A stretch of DNA of 64,000 bases from NCBI GenBank assembly GCA_036023115.1, contig JAYKKT010000076.1:868001-932000 (forward strand), in the 5' to 3' direction. Positions 46,208-58,884 of the stretch are shown here, in pieces. The notes beneath the pieces are model-generated. The model did not search any database. It was not told where the DNA came from and was given only the letters and a program-made list of their open reading frames with translations. Within the stretch, counting starts at the first letter, position 1, and each line of letters opens with the position of its first letter. Source of the stretch: Brasenia schreberi (taxonomy: Eukaryota; Streptophyta; Magnoliopsida; Nymphaeales; Cabombaceae). The translations under genes and the position numbers were made by a program.

Positions 46208-49200
46208 TGTAGACGTAGAAAGTTTCCGCTCCTGGTTCTTAGGCCTGAAGCGAACCTTTTCGTGTGTCTAGGTCCTATTTAAGCAAAAGGGCGTGCCAGC
46301 TAGCTTACTTAAGCTAGCAAAGAGATATTTTTAAATCTGACTCCTAACATGGCGATTGTGCGCAAGCAAGCTCTTTTCGTCGCAGACCTTCTTGCACTGA
46401 TGCACAAGGGTCAGTCTGTACGCTTTTAAAAATCGAGTTTTTGGAATATGAGAACCTACAAAAACGTGTTTGAGGTGTTTGATTCGGGTTGTTTTTATAC
46501 GATTTTCAGATTTTATTTCACGTGGATTTGCACGTGCCTATGTCTTTCTTTTTATCCCTTTTCGGGCCAACTAGGTGTGTGTTATGAACACGTGACCTAA
46601 GTGGGGCGACTTTGAGCGGGAGCATGGGGTTTGCTTTGATGCAATATGCGTCCTAACTCGTGATATAGCGTATATGCAATGCAAACTCACGCAACTCCAA
46701 AGGGAAAACCCGAATTGAAAGACAATGAGGAAGGGAAATGACTTGAAATGTAAATTGCGAAAGGGAAATATGGCTATATCTTAAGAGTGGAAAGGCTCAA
46801 TAGTGCAAGTGTGTGCCGTGTATATATGTAAAGACTATGCACACTGCTGAACCTTAAAACCCAAATCTTAAAGACATAGCCGAAAGGGAAATACTTATAA
46901 TATATATGGGCCCGAAGGTCGCCAACGTGTTGCGTGGGTGTTGTGTGTATATTGAAAGACAACTCACATGACTTAGATGAAACCCAAATATAAATTGCAA
47001 TAGGCCTTGACTAAGGTCTTGGGAGTAAGAGCAAAAGCTCAATGTGTGTGAGTGCGAGAATTGAAGTACTACACACACGACATGAAATTAAACCCAAATA
47101 TAAATTGCAATAGGCCTTGACTAAGGTCTTGGGAGTAAGAGCGAAAGCTCAATGTGTGTGAGTGCGAGAATTGAAAGACAACCCACACAACATGAAATTA
47201 AAACACCCAAGTGACAATATAACACGACCCTTACTTGGGTCTTGCAAATAAGAGCGAAAGCTCAATGTGTGTGAGTGCGAGAATTTAAAGACAACACACC
47301 CAACTCAAGCAAGAACCCCACGCAACTTAAATTATATAAATAAGTTTATATCTTAAGGGCTGATTAGGCCCGTGTGTGTTCAAAATCGTGCACGACTAAG
47401 AGTGAGATAGGCTCAAGTGCACGTGTGTGTGGGTGTGCCAAGCCACGTTATTACAAGCGGGGGGAGACAATGCTCCGTTATTACAACCCCGTATCAAATT
47501 TAATTTAGCTTAAGCAAGTCTATAAACAAGGACCGAGTTAGGCACTTACGTATAGCTGGTCTGGAGTTGACTTGCTTGGGCTTGGGCTTGGGCGTCGCCT
47601 TGGGCTGCAAGAGGGAGCTCCTTGGATGGGTGCGGCAAAGGGAGGTGCTGGCTGATCGACAAGGGTGCGGTTGTGGCACCTTGGCGCTAGCCGGGTGATG
47701 AAAGGGAGGGTGCTGCTGTGGTGCCTTGGTGTTGAGGTAGTTAGGGAGTGTCACTAAGGTGTAGGGTAGGTCCTAGGGAAGGTGGAGCTAAGGGGTGACT
47801 AGGGGCTGGTTTAAAGGAGAGGATGGAAGGCTACGGATGTGGCAAGGTGCAGCTGGCTGTGGCTGGTCGGCTAGTGGCAGGTTAGGTGGTTGCCGGCTGG
47901 GGTAGTTAGGGGTGATTAGGAACGGCAAAAGGGAGCTAGCTAGGGTATTAACTAAGGACTGGTTCAAAGGAAAGGAGGGGCAGGTCCTAGGGAAAAAGGT
48001 AAGGTGGTAGGGGTAGTTAGGGGGTGTCACTGATGGGAAGGTAGGGCAGCGGGTGGTGTGGTTGGGTATGGTTGAAGGGTGGCAGGTAGCTAGGTGGTGT
48101 GGTGGCTGAGAGTGGAGGGGGAGTGAAGAGAGGGTGGAGTTAGGATAGTGTACTAACCGGATAGGACAGGGAGGGTGGCGGTTGTCCAAGGAAGGCAGCC
48201 GAGTGGAAGGTGGATGCAGTCGGGTGGAAGGAGTGGAGCTGGCCGGGTAGTTGTGGTGGCGTGGAATGGTGCAGGCAGGGAGGTGATGGCGGCGTGGAGT
48301 GGTGGAGGCCGGGAGGTGGTGGTGGAGCAGGTGAGAGAAGAGAGCAAGGGGTCAGAGAGGGCTCGGCTGGCCCAAGGTGGCCGGGAAAAATCCTCTTCCA
48401 AAACCTGCCCACTAGGGGGTGTTTTATAGGATTTTCAAAAGGTCGGTTGAGCTGGTTTTGAAGGGGTGGTTTAGTGGTTAGGTGGTGGTGGTGTGGTGGT
48501 AAGGTGGGCTAGATATTTAGGGGGGGCAGATATTTAGTTTAGGTGGTTTTAGGGATGTGGTGTGCTAGGGATTTAGGTGGGCTGGTTTAGTGGTTTAGGA
48601 CTTAGCTAGGTGGGTTGGTTTTAGGGTGAGGTTTAGTGAGGTGGGTTAGGTGTTTAGGCTAGGATTAGGGTGAGGTTAGGGGAATTAGGCTAGGTTTAGG
48701 GAAGGATTAGGGAAGTTGGTTAAGTGATTAGAGAAGGATTAGGGAAGTAGGTTAGGTGATTAGGCTAGGATTAGGTCGGGTTTAGGGCAAATGGCTAGGA
48801 TTAGGGGGTTTAGCTTAGGATTAGGTTAGGAGCATCCCTTTGCATGGCCCATAGACCTAGTTGCATCATGTTGGTGCAGCCCTAGGTTAGGTGTAGGTTC
48901 ATACAAGCTTAAACCCACACTAATTAGGCTAACCCACATGATTAACCCGAAACTTGACACACAAGTCAAGCTTAACACATTTCCCTCATACTTAATCCTC
49001 CCCATTCTCTCTCATGCCCATAATCCCACATGAATTTCAAGTGGGCCCCACCTCCATTTATGAGAAGGTGATGTGGGCCATGGATGTGGATATTGGATTG
49101 GATCTTTGGATCCAAATCCAAATCCAAATCCACATATACGTTTGGATTGGGATCTAGATATATATGGTCCAGATCCAATCCAAACTGAATTCTGACTCCT

Positions 49201-49661
49201 TCAGGGTATGTTCTAAATGAACGGTTTGTGCAGGGCCTGACAGCATCAATACTCCGTCTTGCGTTGGGTCTTCGCCAACATGGTCGTCCGCTTTTGTTTT
49301 CACCTTCCGGAGATGATTTCACATGACTTTTATTGATAATAGGGACTTGGACGTTCGAGATCCTGGGGATGAATCTAACACGAGAGTTGCTGTGCTGGGC
49401 TCGACATGTGCTCCGGTTTCGGGCTCTCTTTGGCTCTTCTGGTCCTGCTTTCATCAGTCCAAGCTGCTTTGTGGGGTTTGAAACATATTTTACAAGGTTT
49501 TAAAACAATATTATACATATTTTAAAACATGTAAGGTTTAAACATATGTACAGGGTTTGTTTGGAAGGCTCCTGGGTTTGTAGACTCAAAATAACCCTTT
49601 GGGGCTGCTTTTACAAAACCAGGTTTATTTGAGAAGTTCGTGGGATTTCAGGGTGTTTACA
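46208..49661 (-). repeat. 5' LTR of element E
   Basis: On the minus strand it starts TGTAAACACC at 49661 and ends CGTCTACA at 46208, 3454 bp. It has the U3 inverted repeat, a telomere-like region (about 48470-48900), a TATAAAA near 48421-48429, and about four degenerate 110-bp units (46930-47300). It belongs with F to a second LTR subfamily, whose last 40 bases differ from A-D. Its right flank is LTR tip H. Confidence 0.87.
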
Positions 49662-49828
49662 AAAGGTTTTAAAACTACATAACACATATTTTAAAATATG
49701 TATGGTTTCAACATATGTACAGGGTTGCTTGGAAGGCTCCTGGGTTTCCAAACTCAAAATAGCCCTTTGGGGCTACTTTTGCAAAACTAGGTGTTTTGAG
49801 AAAATCATGGGATTTTGGGGTGTTTACA
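49662..49828 (-). repeat. LTR tip H (first 167 bp of a minus-strand LTR)
   Basis: On the minus strand it begins TGTAAACACC at 49828 and continues like LTR E to AAAACCTTT, where element E interrupts it. The remainder would be left of E and is not in the window. Confidence 0.8.
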
Positions 49829-50307
49829 CCCTCCATTCGCCACCTTCCATCCACCATACCCCACTTCAAACACCACTTGCCACCTCCACCATTCGGCCAG
49901 TTTTCTCAACGCCTGCACCTCCACCATTCGGCCACCACCTGCACCACCTACCCCTCTTCCCTTAGCTAGCAGCCTTACCTCTCCCGAAGACCTACCCCAA
50001 GCCTCAGTGACATACCCTAATTCAACCTACCTCCCCTAAACACTTCAAGCTCAGCCAAGACACCAGCCCTTCCACTCGGCCAGGACCGGCACCTTCATCA
50101 TTCGGCCAGCACACCCATCCAAGGAGCTCCCTTTGCAGCCCAAGGCGACTCATCAAGCCAAGTCCAAGCAAGTCACACCCGGACCAGCTATACGTAAGTG
50201 CCTAACTCGGTTCTTGTTATGAACTTGCTTATGTTTAATTAAATTTGATACGGGGTTGTAATAATGGAGCGTTGTCTCCCCCCGCTTGTAATAATGTGGT
50301 TTGGCAC
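49829..50307 (+). repeat. LTR fragment J (plus strand, middle part)
   Basis: It begins with sequence downstream of the TATA region (CATTCGGCCAG motifs) and runs through the exon-like stretch AAGTGCCTAACTCGG to TTGGCAC, where LTR F begins. It is the host of two minus-strand insertions, H and F, and is all that remains of a plus-strand element. Confidence 0.75.
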
Positions 50308-53300
50308 TGTAGACGCAGAGAATTTCCGCTTCCTAGTTCTTTAGGCCTGAAGCGAACCTTTTTGTGTGCCTAAGTCCTATTTAAACAAACAGGGCATGCC
50401 AGCTAGCTTACTTAAGCTAGCGAAGATATATTCTAAACCTGACTTCTAACGTGGCGACTGTGAGCAAGCAAGCTCTTGTCGTCGTAGACCTTCTTGCACT
50501 GATGCGCAAGGGTCAGTCTGTACGCTTTTAAAGATCAAGTTTTTGGATAGAAGGACCTACGAAAGCGGTTTGAGGTGTTTGATTCGGGTCTTGTTTGTAT
50601 GATTTTCAGATTTTAGATCACATGGATTTGCACGTGCCTAAGTCTTTCTTTTTATCCCTTTTCGGGCCACCTAGGTGTGTGTTATGAACACTCCACTAAG
50701 ATGTGGCGACTTTGAGCGGGAGTATGGGGTTTGCTTTGATGCAATATGCGTCCTAACTCGTGGTATGGCGTATATGCAATGCAAACTCATGCAACTCCAA
50801 AGGGAAAACCCGAATTTAAAAGACAATGTCGAAGGGAAATTGCTGAAGGGAAATGACTTGTAATGGAAATTGCCGAAGGGAAATACATATATAATGTATA
50901 TATGGGCCCTTACTTGGGTCTTGCAAATAAGAGCGAAGGCTCAATGTGGGTGCGTGCGAGAATTGAAGTACTACACACACGACATGAAATGAAACCCAAA
51001 TATAACTTGCAATATGGCCTTAACTAAGGTCTTGGGAATAAGAGCGAAAGCTCAATGTGTGTGAGTGCTTGAATTGAAGTACTACGCACACAACATGAAA
51101 TTAAACCCAAATATAAATTGCAGTATGGCCTTAACTAAGGTCTTGGGAATAAGAGCGAAAGCTCAATGTGTGTGAGTGCTTGAATTGAAGTACTACGCAC
51201 ACAACATGAAATAAACCCAAGGATAGTATAACACGGCCCTTACTTGGGTCTTACAAATAAGAGCGAAGGCTCAATGTGTGTGAGTGCGAGAATTGAAAGA
51301 AAACACACACAACTCAAGCAAAAACCCTACGCAACATAAACTATATAAATAAATTTATATCTTAGGGGCTGATTAGGCCCGTGTGTGTTCAAAATCGTGC
51401 ACAACTAAGAGCGAGGTAGGCTCAAGTGCACGTGTGTGTGGGTGTGCCAAGCCATGTTATTACAAGCGGGGGGAGACAATGCTCCGTTATTACAACCTCA
51501 TATCAAATTTAATTTAATTTAAGCAAGTCTACAACTAAGGACCGGGTTAGGCACTTACTTATAGCTGGTCCGAAGATGACTTGCTTGAGCGTGGGCTTAG
51601 CTTCGCCTTGGGTTGCAAGAGCGAGCTCCTCGGAATGGAATGGCAAGGGGAGATGCTGGCCGGGTGACTTGGGTGTGCGGGAAGGGCGCCTTGAAGCTGG
51701 CCGCCCGCTAGGAGTGTGCTGCGTTGGTGCTTTGGGCTAAGGTGACTAAGGAGGGTCACTAAGGGATAGGTTAGCATTATGGAAGGTGGCGCTAAAGGGG
51801 AGCCTAAAGGGAATGCCTAAGGGAAATGGGGTGGCTGACCGAATAGGTTTGGTGTAGTCGGCTGGGGTGGCCGACTAGGGATAATTAAGTGGTGGCCGGG
51901 TGCTAGGATAGTTAGGGGGATATCAAGGATGGGAAGGGAGCTAGCTAGGGTGCTGTGGAAGGTGGGGTTAGTGGATGACTAAGAGTTGAAAGGGGCAGGT
52001 CCTAGGGAGCAAAGTAGAAGGTAGAGAGCCGGGTGTTGAAAGGGTTATGTCTGGCCGACTAGGTAAGGGTGGCGGGTGACTGTGATGGGGTCATGTAGTG
52101 GTGGTATGGGTGGTTGAGAGTGGAGGGGGAGTGAAGAGGAGATAGAGTTAGGTTGAGGTACTAACCGAATGGTGAAGAGGGGCGATGGATGGAAGAAGGG
52201 CAGCCGGGTGGTGAAGGTTGCAGCATGGAGTGGAGTTCGGCCGGGGGATGAAGGTGGCGCGAGGTGGAGCTTGGCCGGAGTAGTGGTGGTGCAGGTGGAA
52301 GGAGGGCAGCAAGGTGGAAGGCTCGGCTGGGAGGAGATGGGAGAGGCCAAGGTCGGCTGGCCCAAGGTAGAAAAGCTTGGAAAACCCGCCCACTAGGGGG
52401 GGTTTATATAGGTTTGGAGATGGCGGTTGGGGCTGGTATTTGGAGGGTGGTAAGGTGGTTTAGGTGGTGGTGGTATGGTGATAAGGTGGGCTGGTTTTGA
52501 GGAGGGGCCAGATAATTTGGTTAAAGGGGTTTTAGGTATATGGTGTGCTAGGTTTAGGTGGGGTGGTTTAGGGCTTAGCTAGGTGGGTTGGTTTTGGGGT
52601 GAGGTTTAGTGAGGTGGGTTAGGTGATTAGGCTAGGATTAGGTTAGGTTTAAGGAAATTAGGCTATGTTTAGGGAAGGATTAGGGAAGTGGGTTTGGTGA
52701 TTAGGTTGGGATTAGGCCAGGATTAGGGAAGTGGGCTAGGTGATTAGGCTAGGTTTAGGCCGGGATTAGGGTAAAAGGCTAGGATTAGGGGTTTTTACTT
52801 AGGATTGGGTTAGGGAGCTCCCTTTGCATAACCCATAGACCTTGTTCCATCATGTTGGTGCAACCCTAGGTTAGTTTTTGGCTAATACAAGCTTAAACCC
52901 ATGCTAATTAGGCTAACCCACATGATTAACCCCAAACTTGACACACAAGCCAAGCTTAATTACAATCACCCTCAAATCTTATCCTCCCCCACTCTCTCTC
53001 ATGCCCATAATCCCACGTGAATTTCAAGTGGGCCCCACCTCCATTTATGAGAAGGTGATGTGGGCCATGGATGTGGATATTGGATTGGATCTCTTGATCC
53101 AAATCCAAATCCAAATCCACACATAGGTTTGGATTGGGATCCAGATATATATGGTCCAGATCCAATCCAAATTGAATTCTGACTCCTTCAGGTTGTGTTC
53201 GAAACGAACGGTTTGAGTGGGGTCTGACAGCATCAGTACTCCGCCTGCGTTGGGTCTTCGCCAACATGATCATCCGCTTCTGTTTTCACCTTCCAGAGAT

Positions 53301-53380
53301 GATTTCAAGTGATGTTTGCTGATAATAGGGTCTTGGACGTTCGAGATCCTGGGGGTGGACTCAACACGAGAGTTGCTGTG
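50308..53380 (-). repeat. LTR F (minus strand), interrupted by element G
   Basis: The LTR 3' end (CGTCTACA on the minus strand) abuts fragment J directly, without a primer site, so F is a 3' LTR or a solo LTR. It contains four 110-bp units (50905-51305), TATATAAA at 52403-52410, the telomere-like region (52500-52880) and the U3 inverted repeat (about 53120-53170). It continues right of G from 63986 beyond the window. Confidence 0.85.
53376..53380. repeat. Target site duplication of G, left copy
   Basis: CTGTG lies directly before the LTR of G and again at 63981-63985 directly after it. Five bases is the normal duplication for a gypsy integrase. Confidence 0.9.
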
Positions 53381-54720
53381 TGTAGATGTGATTTTATTTC
53401 AAATCGTGGAATTCGAAATCAAACCCTCGAACTACGTCGGGTTGCGCGAGCGTGCCAGTTAGTTTATCAAAACTAACAAATTCTGATTTTCTGACTTCTA
53501 AGAACGATTGTGGACAAGTGAGATCTTTTCGACTTAGGCCTTCTTGAACCGGCGCTCAAGGGTCAGCCTAGACGCTTGAAATTTGTTTGAATCCATTAAT
53601 TCGAGAAAGGAAAAACCAGATTTTCCAATAGTTTCAGATTCGTGTTTAAGTTCTTGATTTCCGAAAATTTTCAGATTCTGAAAGTTGCAGAATCTGTTCA
53701 GTTTCAAAGACCTGTTCTTCGAATTTTTAAAAATACTTCTGATTCTCCAAAAATTCTAAAACTTTTACAGAATGGAGACACGTGTCTGTAGAATCAGAAT
53801 ATATTTTTATTTTATAATTTTGTTCTTTATTTTCTGAGAATTAAATACAGAATCAGAAACTGTTATAAAATTCAGAACAGCCCTGTTTCTGTAAATCAGA
53901 AGCTCAGAAAAATAGCAATATCTCAACACTCAGTCATCCAATTTCGATAACATTTATTGTGTTAGAAATATACGGATGTTAGGTTTCCAAAGAATCAAAT
54001 TTCATCCAATTTCATTCAGTGGTTGAAGAGATATGGGTAAAAGAACAGAGGTCTATTACTGAACGTTCGGTTTCTGTAAAACGCAATCTGGATTTTGTAT
54101 AAACTTCACGGATCTAATTGGCTAGGCAACAGTTCATAAAAATTCCTCAAAATTTTATTTAAGAACGTTTGATATGTCTAGATTATTCATGCAAAATTTC
54201 GAAGCAATTGGCTTATCCGTTTGTCCATAAAAATTCCGTGATCAGACGCATGTGCGCAGACAGTTTCATAAACCAAGTTTTGCAGAAAATTTCAGAAAGT
54301 TCCTAACGTGATTCTAGAACGAAATTCAACCTGTATCAGTCCTAATGATGCATGGAAATCATCTAAACATGGATTTTAATTCCGTTCATGAAGGAATCAT
54401 GCATGTTTGTATCGATATAAATGAAGAACATGGGCTCAAGGCCTTGATTCACGTACAAATTTCCAGAATCTGTGCTTTTTCAGATTCTCATGAATTAAAA
54501 CCAATTTGTGCAAGAATTCCAACCTGTGTGAGTGAGAGGAGACGTAGGAGCACTTCGCCGGACGATTGTCGAACGTCGGAACCAGGCCGGACTTCCTTCT
54601 TCTCCTTCTTCTCTTCCTTTCTCTCTCTCTCTCTCTATTTCTCTAAATTTTCGGACTGAACCTCTTGAAGCTCGTTGGTTGATGGTCGCTGGTTGATGAT
54701 CTCTGCAGCACCTGGGGAAG

Positions 54721-54730
54721 CCTTTTTATA
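54721..54730 (-). promoter_or_regulatory. Probable TATA box of the G 3' LTR
   Basis: The minus strand reads TATAAAAAGG, followed by GCTTCCCCAGG. The other LTR has the same at 61971-61980. This puts U3 at about 2.0 kb and places the host-derived fragment upstream of the promoter. Confidence 0.55.
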
Positions 54731-55081
54731 GGCTCTAGCTGTGATTTGGATAAGCCAGATGGTTGGGATTTGGATGAGTTTGGTTTTGATTGTGCTGATA
54801 AAATCTTATCTGAATTGGTTTCATCTTATCTGGAATGTGATCTCCACAGGATCTGTATTGCTGAACTTTATCTTGAACGTTACTTTGTAATTTGAATATC
54901 ATATGCATCTGATCTCTTGTGAATTGGTTGGGACGTTATCTATAGTTGATAACGTTATCTGCATTTGATGATTCCTTTATCTGGTAAGCTTTGAATCGTT
55001 ATCTGATTAGGCTTTGATTTCATCTGAGTTAGGTAAGCCTTGAACGTGATCTCTGTTGCAGATATGGCTGAATCGTTGTGG

Positions 55082-55740
55082 CTAGAAGTTGTTGACAACA
55101 TTCAGTTGGAAATCGTTGAAGGCTGTTGAGGGCTGATCTGCTGCTGAGCCTGAGGCTGTAGTTGCGGCTGTGTCTGGAGCTGCGCTTGTTGGTTCACTTG
55201 CTGCGTTACGGTAAGACCTGATGGAGAGCCGACCTGCTGCTGGACTGCACCCACTAGTGGTTGACGGCAATGCAGCGATGGCAGTCCTGTTGAGTGTTTG
55301 CCCAAACATCGACATTGGTTCGGTGACGGGTATTCCACCCAGATTGTCAATGGGTCTCCTCATCATTGTCGGGCCCAACATCCCCTGCCCTCTGTTCTGC
55401 TGCATCATCCTCAATTTTGCAGCCACAGCCGGATTCATGCACAGGACGCTGTTGACATTGGAAGCAGGATTGAGACCCATCTGACCCATATTGCCCAAGC
55501 TAGTAAGTGCACCCATCACCTTTCGCATCTGTGGCTGTTGCTGCTGTTGCTGAAGTATCTGCAGTTGCAGGTTGCTGGAATTGTTGACAATCTGATTAGC
55601 AACGTGTGCACCCACTGGATTTAGTTGTGCAAGCGAGTTGTTTGAGCCAAGAGTGGATGATCTTTGTAACTGTGAATACTACTTTCATCTCGGCCAAATG
55701 CATTTGGTACTGTGCTTCTCTTTGTCGTTGTCACAGCCAC
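55082..55740 (-). pseudogene. Captured host gene fragment resembling PHL/SPT20-like (3' LTR copy)
   Basis: Reading the minus strand, segments such as QLQRSSTLGSNNSLAQLN, ANQIVNNSSNLQLQIL followed by a glutamine run, VAAKLRMMQQNR and SMFGQTLNR occur in one frame. VGSPSGL and QQQISPQQ follow in a neighbouring frame. This order matches what I recall of the glutamine-rich C-terminal part of plant PHYTOCHROME-DEPENDENT LATE-FLOWERING (SPT20-like) proteins. At least one frameshift shows it is not translated as such. It lies in U3, sense to the element, upstream of the TATA box. The identification is from memory and another glutamine-rich regulator is possible. Confidence 0.6.
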
Positions 55741-56732
55741 TGCACGTACCAAGGTGGAGCCGCGGCATAGTAGCTCTTTGAAATTCGTTTCGATTTTGGT
55801 GAAAACATTTTTGTTATGTAACAAGGCCAATTTGGAAATTCAGCATGATGAAACTGAACACGTAACATAAGCAAAACACTATTGATAACCACTTCTAAGG
55901 AGCTGATGATTTCACATGATGATTTCAACTGAATCTCTTAATATTACACGTATAAGAGCATTCAAACAATCCCCCATTATCTGCGCATCTGCTGTGAAAG
56001 TGATTATGTTCATGCCTACCTATTATGAAATTGTTAAGTAAGGCCCATGTTACGTTTTTGAAAATCAACTATCATGCTCATTCAATCCTTTCCACGAGTG
56101 TTGGGATATTAAAATTGCTCTTATAATAACATATCAATAGCATACCAGTAACAAATGATGATGCAAATTGATGTATATCAATACTAATTACCTCGATACC
56201 CAAACATAACGTAGACACATTACGAAAGGCATTTGATGCCAAACCTTCGTTTTCGGAGGCTTTCGTTCTTGCTTCCACCTTTCCTTTCTTTTGATAATAC
56301 CAACCTTGCCCTCTAGAAATTGATTTCTTTCTAAATATGAGCGTTTCTTTTTGGGAAGCTCACTTTCCCTTTTTAACCCCCGTTTTCCTTTTTTTGGGCG
56401 CCCACCGTCCTTTTCAGGTATCAACTTGTCTTTTTGATACCTGTATCTTTTCAAAAGGCAAGCTTTCAACATACTTTTCATCATAAATCTTTTAAGGAAA
56501 CAAAATCCTGCTTTTCCAGTGTTAAGGGCAAAATCGTCATTTTCCCCAATTTTGTCAAAATTCGAAATTTTCAGAAAGAAAAGCATTCTTTTATCATTTT
56601 AAAGCTTCCATAAAATTTTGGTACCAAAACAAACTCGTTTAGTGCCTTTTTCCTTCAAAAACCCCAAAATTGCTAAAATGGCCACTTTTCTAAAAAGGTA
56701 AGAATTTTAAAAGAAAATTTTGGGTGTCTACA

Positions 56733-56748
56733 GATGCCCCTCTTTGGC
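56733..56748 (-). other. Polypurine tract of element G
   Basis: The minus strand reads GCCAAAGAGGGGCATC, identical to the tracts of A-D, directly before the G LTR start TGTAGACACCC. Confidence 0.88.
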
Positions 56749-58884
56749 ATTATTCCAAATTCATTTAGATAATGGCAAAGAAGAAAACACCCATTTGCTT
56801 TTCTTCCCAGATTTGCGTTGAGAGTATGGAATCGATCTTTATTCCATAACATCTATTTCCTTGGATTCTTAGCAAAGAGGGATCTGGCAAGAGCTCCTAA
56901 TCCTAGGACAATCATGCATGAACGACCACTTTATGAATGCAGTCATGTGTGTGAAATGAATGTTTAGAGACTCATACCTTTGATTCACGAACTCGAGAAG
57001 AAGCCTATGTTGGCCATCTGCCCCAAGCAATGGTCCCTGTTTCTTTTGATGTTTAGGATTTTCAAAATTCTTTTTTCGAAAAGAGAACTCTTTTTGGTTT
57101 CTATCAAAAAGGACTTACAATTTCTCATATTTCCCTTCACTCGGGTTTTAATACTCATAAATAAGTAGAGGTTTTATGGAAGATTTTGAATAACATTTCA
57201 AAGCTCCCTTTCTTACCCAACGAATTCTAATTCTCAAACAACATGAATTCAAATAAAATAGGTCCTATTCTTACTCTAGGACTTTCAAGGTGAACTTTTC
57301 TCCATCGGGATGAGCTATGGGGATTTGGGAAAGAATTACCCGCGGTCCCTTCTGAAGCGTCCCGGGGCTTAAGGTAAAGAGATGGAAAATTGCTCTTTTG
57401 AGCTTTGGCTTTTCCTTCTTCTTTTTTTCATTTTTCAAGAGAAGACCTCTTTTGAAGAAGTTTTTGTATTCCCTCTGTCTATTTGGGGAAGACTTCTTCT
57501 CGGAGGAGTTTTTGCATTCTCTTTTCTTTTCTTTTCTTTTTCTTTCAAAGAGAAGACTCCTTTTTAAGAAGTTTTTGTATTCCCTCGATCTATTCGGGGA
57601 AGACTTCTTTTTCTAGGAGTTTTTGTATTCTCTTTTTCTTTTCTTTTTCTTTTGAATATTGCCAATTTTCCTTTTTGGAGAGAAGCGAAATGGGGAATAC
57701 AACTCATCCCTTTAGATAATCAATCCAGGCAAGATTATCCTATTTCCTAATAGCACCTACCATTTGAAAGCACCTTGCTATTTTGAACTAGGCCTCATTT
57801 GGTAAGTAAAAGATTTTTGACATGTTACCAAATAATTTTTGAAAACTCCACTTTTTATAAAGTATCAATTCCCCAATTTGGGGTCACATAATCCATCTTT
57901 AGTCCTTCTTTCCAGAAATCCAAAGGAGATCTATTTTCAAAATCTTTTCAAATGAAATTTAAAGTAGACCCCATACATAGTATTGGGCATTTATAGAATC
58001 TACTAAATTTCCTTCCTTAACATCAACTTACCAGCATTCCTTTTGTGATGCCCCTTTGCATCATAGGAACCATCCTTGTGGGCCGCCATCTTTAAATGGA
58101 GTGCGGGCTTCTTGTGGATGCATTATGTCATGCAAGATGTATTCCTATAATACAATGGTAATGCATGCTTTATGATATGATGAATACACTCAATTTCTAT
58201 GAAATGTATTTAAGGAATAACATCTCAATGCCCCTAGTTTGGAGGGAATGGCATGAGAACTCATGGCCAATCTCTATATGATATGGTTTTGAATGTGATG
58301 CATGAAAGATATGCACAACCTTAGTCTTGGCGATGCATGATATGATCCTTGGATGTATTCTGGGTAGGTTAACTCTCTAATGTATTTCTAGGAAACTCTT
58401 ACTTACAGACTTTGAAGCTTTTCCAAATCAATGATTTTATGGAATATAGAAAGCTTGGAGGCTTGACCATCCTCATGAATGAGGAGATTTTCCTCCTTGC
58501 TTTAATCACTCTCAAGTTTTTGTTTTCTAGGGAAGTATCATGGATAAGAGAAGAAAGCATTTCTAAATCCAATTTTTGAAAAATAATATTTTTGGAGTTT
58601 TTTAATTTTTTCTATTTTTTTTTGGATTTTTCGGAACAACTAGTAGAAGGGAAAACAAACATTTTTTTTTTTTGAAATTTTCATAATTTTCTATTTTTTT
58701 GGATTTTTCAAAGCAAATAGCAAAAGGGGAAACGAATAAAACTTTCTTTTTGGGAATTTCAAATTTTTCAATTTTTTTTTTGGGTTTTTTCATTTTTTTT
58801 GGCTTTTGAGAATATATAATTTTTTTGGATTTTTTTCAAATAAAAAGGGATCTTCCATCAAACCTGCAAAGAAAACACTACGAG
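56749..58884 (-). other. Noncoding 3' half of element G
   Basis: No pol gene is present. Near 58600-58800 the minus strand encodes a lysine-rich stretch (KPKKKIEKFE) like the N-terminus of pol in B-D, but it ends quickly. About 57200-57370 resembles the 3' untranslated region of A-D, including GGGACGCTTCAGAAGGGACC. 57390-57660 is T-rich with repeats of AGAGAAGAC(T/C)(C/T)CTTTT type. The rest shows no gene I can support. Confidence 0.75.

Larger units (their letters stand above)
53381..56732 (-). repeat. 3' LTR of element G
   Basis: On the minus strand it starts TGTAGACACCC at 56732 and ends CACATCTACA at 53381, 3352 bp. It carries a PHL-like fragment in U3, a TATA box at 54721-54730 and a U5 hairpin near 53543-53570. 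It does not resemble the A-F LTRs except in the U5 hairpin region. Confidence 0.9.

Noticed and set aside
54345..54659. 104-codon plus-strand frame in the G 3' LTR, repeated at 61595-61909
   Set aside because: It is antisense to the element, ends in a CT-rich run, and the two copies are just the two LTRs. No recognisable domain.
55221..55624. Plus-strand frames opposite the PHL-like fragment
   Set aside because: Shadows of the glutamine-rich minus-strand sequence; Leu/His-rich because CTG/CAG repeats read open on both strands.
56188..56586. 132-codon minus-strand frame in the G LTR (lysine-rich)
   Set aside because: A/T-rich U3 sequence; in the other LTR a one-base change shortens it to 70 codons. 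No domain seen.
57382..57719. Phe/Leu-rich open frames in the 3' half of G
   Set aside because: They arise from T-rich repeats with AGAGAAGAC-type units; overlapping frames in all three phases show compositional origin, not membrane proteins.
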